Assembly (NCBI GenBank): GCA_963732155.1
Contig: CAVSYB010000006.1
Coordinates: forward strand, 558,001-622,000
From: Roseiarcus sp963732155
GTDB lineage: Bacteria; Pseudomonadota; Alphaproteobacteria; Rhizobiales; Beijerinckiaceae
Length of the DNA stretch: 64,000 nucleotides
Direction: 5' to 3'
The notes under the pieces were generated by a model that searched no databases, was not told the origin of the DNA, and worked only from the letters and a program-made list of their open reading frames with translations. The position numbers and the translations under genes were made by a program. This document shows positions 63,470-64,000 of the stretch, one piece after another. Position 1 is the first letter of the stretch. Each line of letters begins with the position of its first letter.

Positions 63470-64000
63470 TCAGGACGACCTTGCCTTGTGGGTGAGCACG
63501 TCAAGGGACACTGCGATCAGCAGAACCGCGCCGGCGATGAAGCCTTGCCAGTAGACAGACACGTTGAGCAGGACGAGCACTGACTGGATGAAGGCGAGAA
63601 AGATCAGTCCGAGCGCGCCGCCCAGCACCGTGCCTTCGCCGCCGTAGAGACTGGCCCCGCCGATGACCGCCGCCGCGATCGCCTTGAGCTCGGCGCCGGT
63701 GCCCATCAGGGGGATGGCCGCAGAAAACTTCGCGGTCGACAAGATGCCCGCGGCGCCGGCGAGCATCGCGGTCGACAAATAGACGCCCATCCGCGCCCTC
63801 TCGACATTGATGCCGCTGACGCGGGCCGCCCGCTCGTTGCTGCCGATATAGTAGAGCTGGCGCAGGAACACGCTCTTGCGCAGCAACAGATCGGCGGCGA
63901 CGACGACGATCAGCGCAATGACCACCAGCACCGAAACCCGGCCGAGCACGATCTGCGCGGGGTCGGTGAATTCGTCGGGAAAGCCGCTGATCACCCGGCC
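63470..64000 (-). CDS. CUT2 sugar ABC transporter permease, 5' end cut by window
   Basis: C-terminal ~176 residues of an RbsC-like permease; the start lies beyond the right edge. Visible marks: YYIGSNERAARVSGINVERA (the cytoplasmic coupling loop), AIAAAVIGGASLYGGEGTVLGG and terminal hydrophobic helices. Continues the operon with the binding protein 65 bp downstream. Confidence 0.92.
   Translation of the reverse strand, partial: GRVISGFPDEFTDPAQIVLGRVSVLVVIALIVVVAADLLLRKSVFLRQLYYIGSNERAARVSGINVERARMGVYLSTAMLAGAAGILSTAKFSAAIPLMGTGAELKAIAAAVIGGASLYGGEGTVLGGALGLIFLAFIQSVLVLLNVSVYWQGFIAGAVLLIAVSLDVLTHKARSS

Overview
The window is strongly GC-rich, uses GTG and TTG starts freely, and is packed with ABC transporters, Gfo/Idh/MocA oxidoreductases, xylose-isomerase-like TIM barrels, SDRs and LacI/RpiR/MocR regulators. 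This is the style of an alphaproteobacterium, probably Hyphomicrobiales (rhizobial or Beijerinckiaceae-like); that assignment is inferred from gene content only. It reads as a catabolic island made of adjacent regulator-transporter-enzyme modules. I see no rRNA, tRNA, CRISPR array, transposase or replication gene.

Layout. (A) 1-5633: a ribose/fructose-type (CUT2) ABC transporter, a TIM-barrel isomerase and a MocA oxidoreductase, divergent from a LacI regulator across a clear palindromic operator. (B) 5732-7273: PHB-depolymerase-type esterase with a CopG/ribbon-helix-helix regulator and repeated half-sites. (C) 7446-14583: ChbG-like deacetylase, CUT2 transporter, DegT-type sugar aminotransferase and a MocR regulator, with a 15-bp direct repeat over the promoter; probably an amino-sugar module. 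(D) 14961-22859: NMT1/THI5-type ABC transporter, SDR, two MocA oxidoreductases, an unrecognised 395-aa protein and a VOC protein. These are divergent from (E) 23214-31878: RpiR, NTF2-fused flavin monooxygenase, a truncated amidase, Rid imine deaminase, amidohydrolase, D-threonine-aldolase-like enzyme, two SDRs and a MalK/UgpC ATPase.

(F) 31980-34924: amidohydrolase-2, MocA and a DoeB/AstE-like deacylase. (G) 35188-40722: CutC, a CUT1 binding protein with two permeases but no ATPase, and LacI. (H) 40906-45733: hydantoinase/oxoprolinase A and B with an RraA-like protein. (I) 46325-52728: complete CUT1 transporter ending in a lone dimethylformamidase large-subunit-like enzyme. An AT-rich island separates H and I. 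(J) 52752-61091: GatZ/KbaZ-like protein, PfkB kinase, alpha/beta hydrolase, three TIM-barrel isomerases (one a D-psicose/tagatose 3-epimerase type), MocA and a divergent LacI; best read as a ketohexose (tagatose) route to fructose 6-phosphate. (K) 61130-64000: isomerase, CUT2 binding protein and a permease cut by the window edge.

A recurring design is a strong inverted repeat just downstream of each of the six transporter binding-protein genes. The most promising little-described systems are modules D+E (uptake and oxidation of an unknown nitrogenous compound), C (MocR-controlled amino-sugar uptake) and H+I (hydantoinase plus a lone dimethylformamidase-like enzyme with its own sugar-type transporter). 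Start codons were picked by Shine-Dalgarno fit, so some may be off by a few codons.
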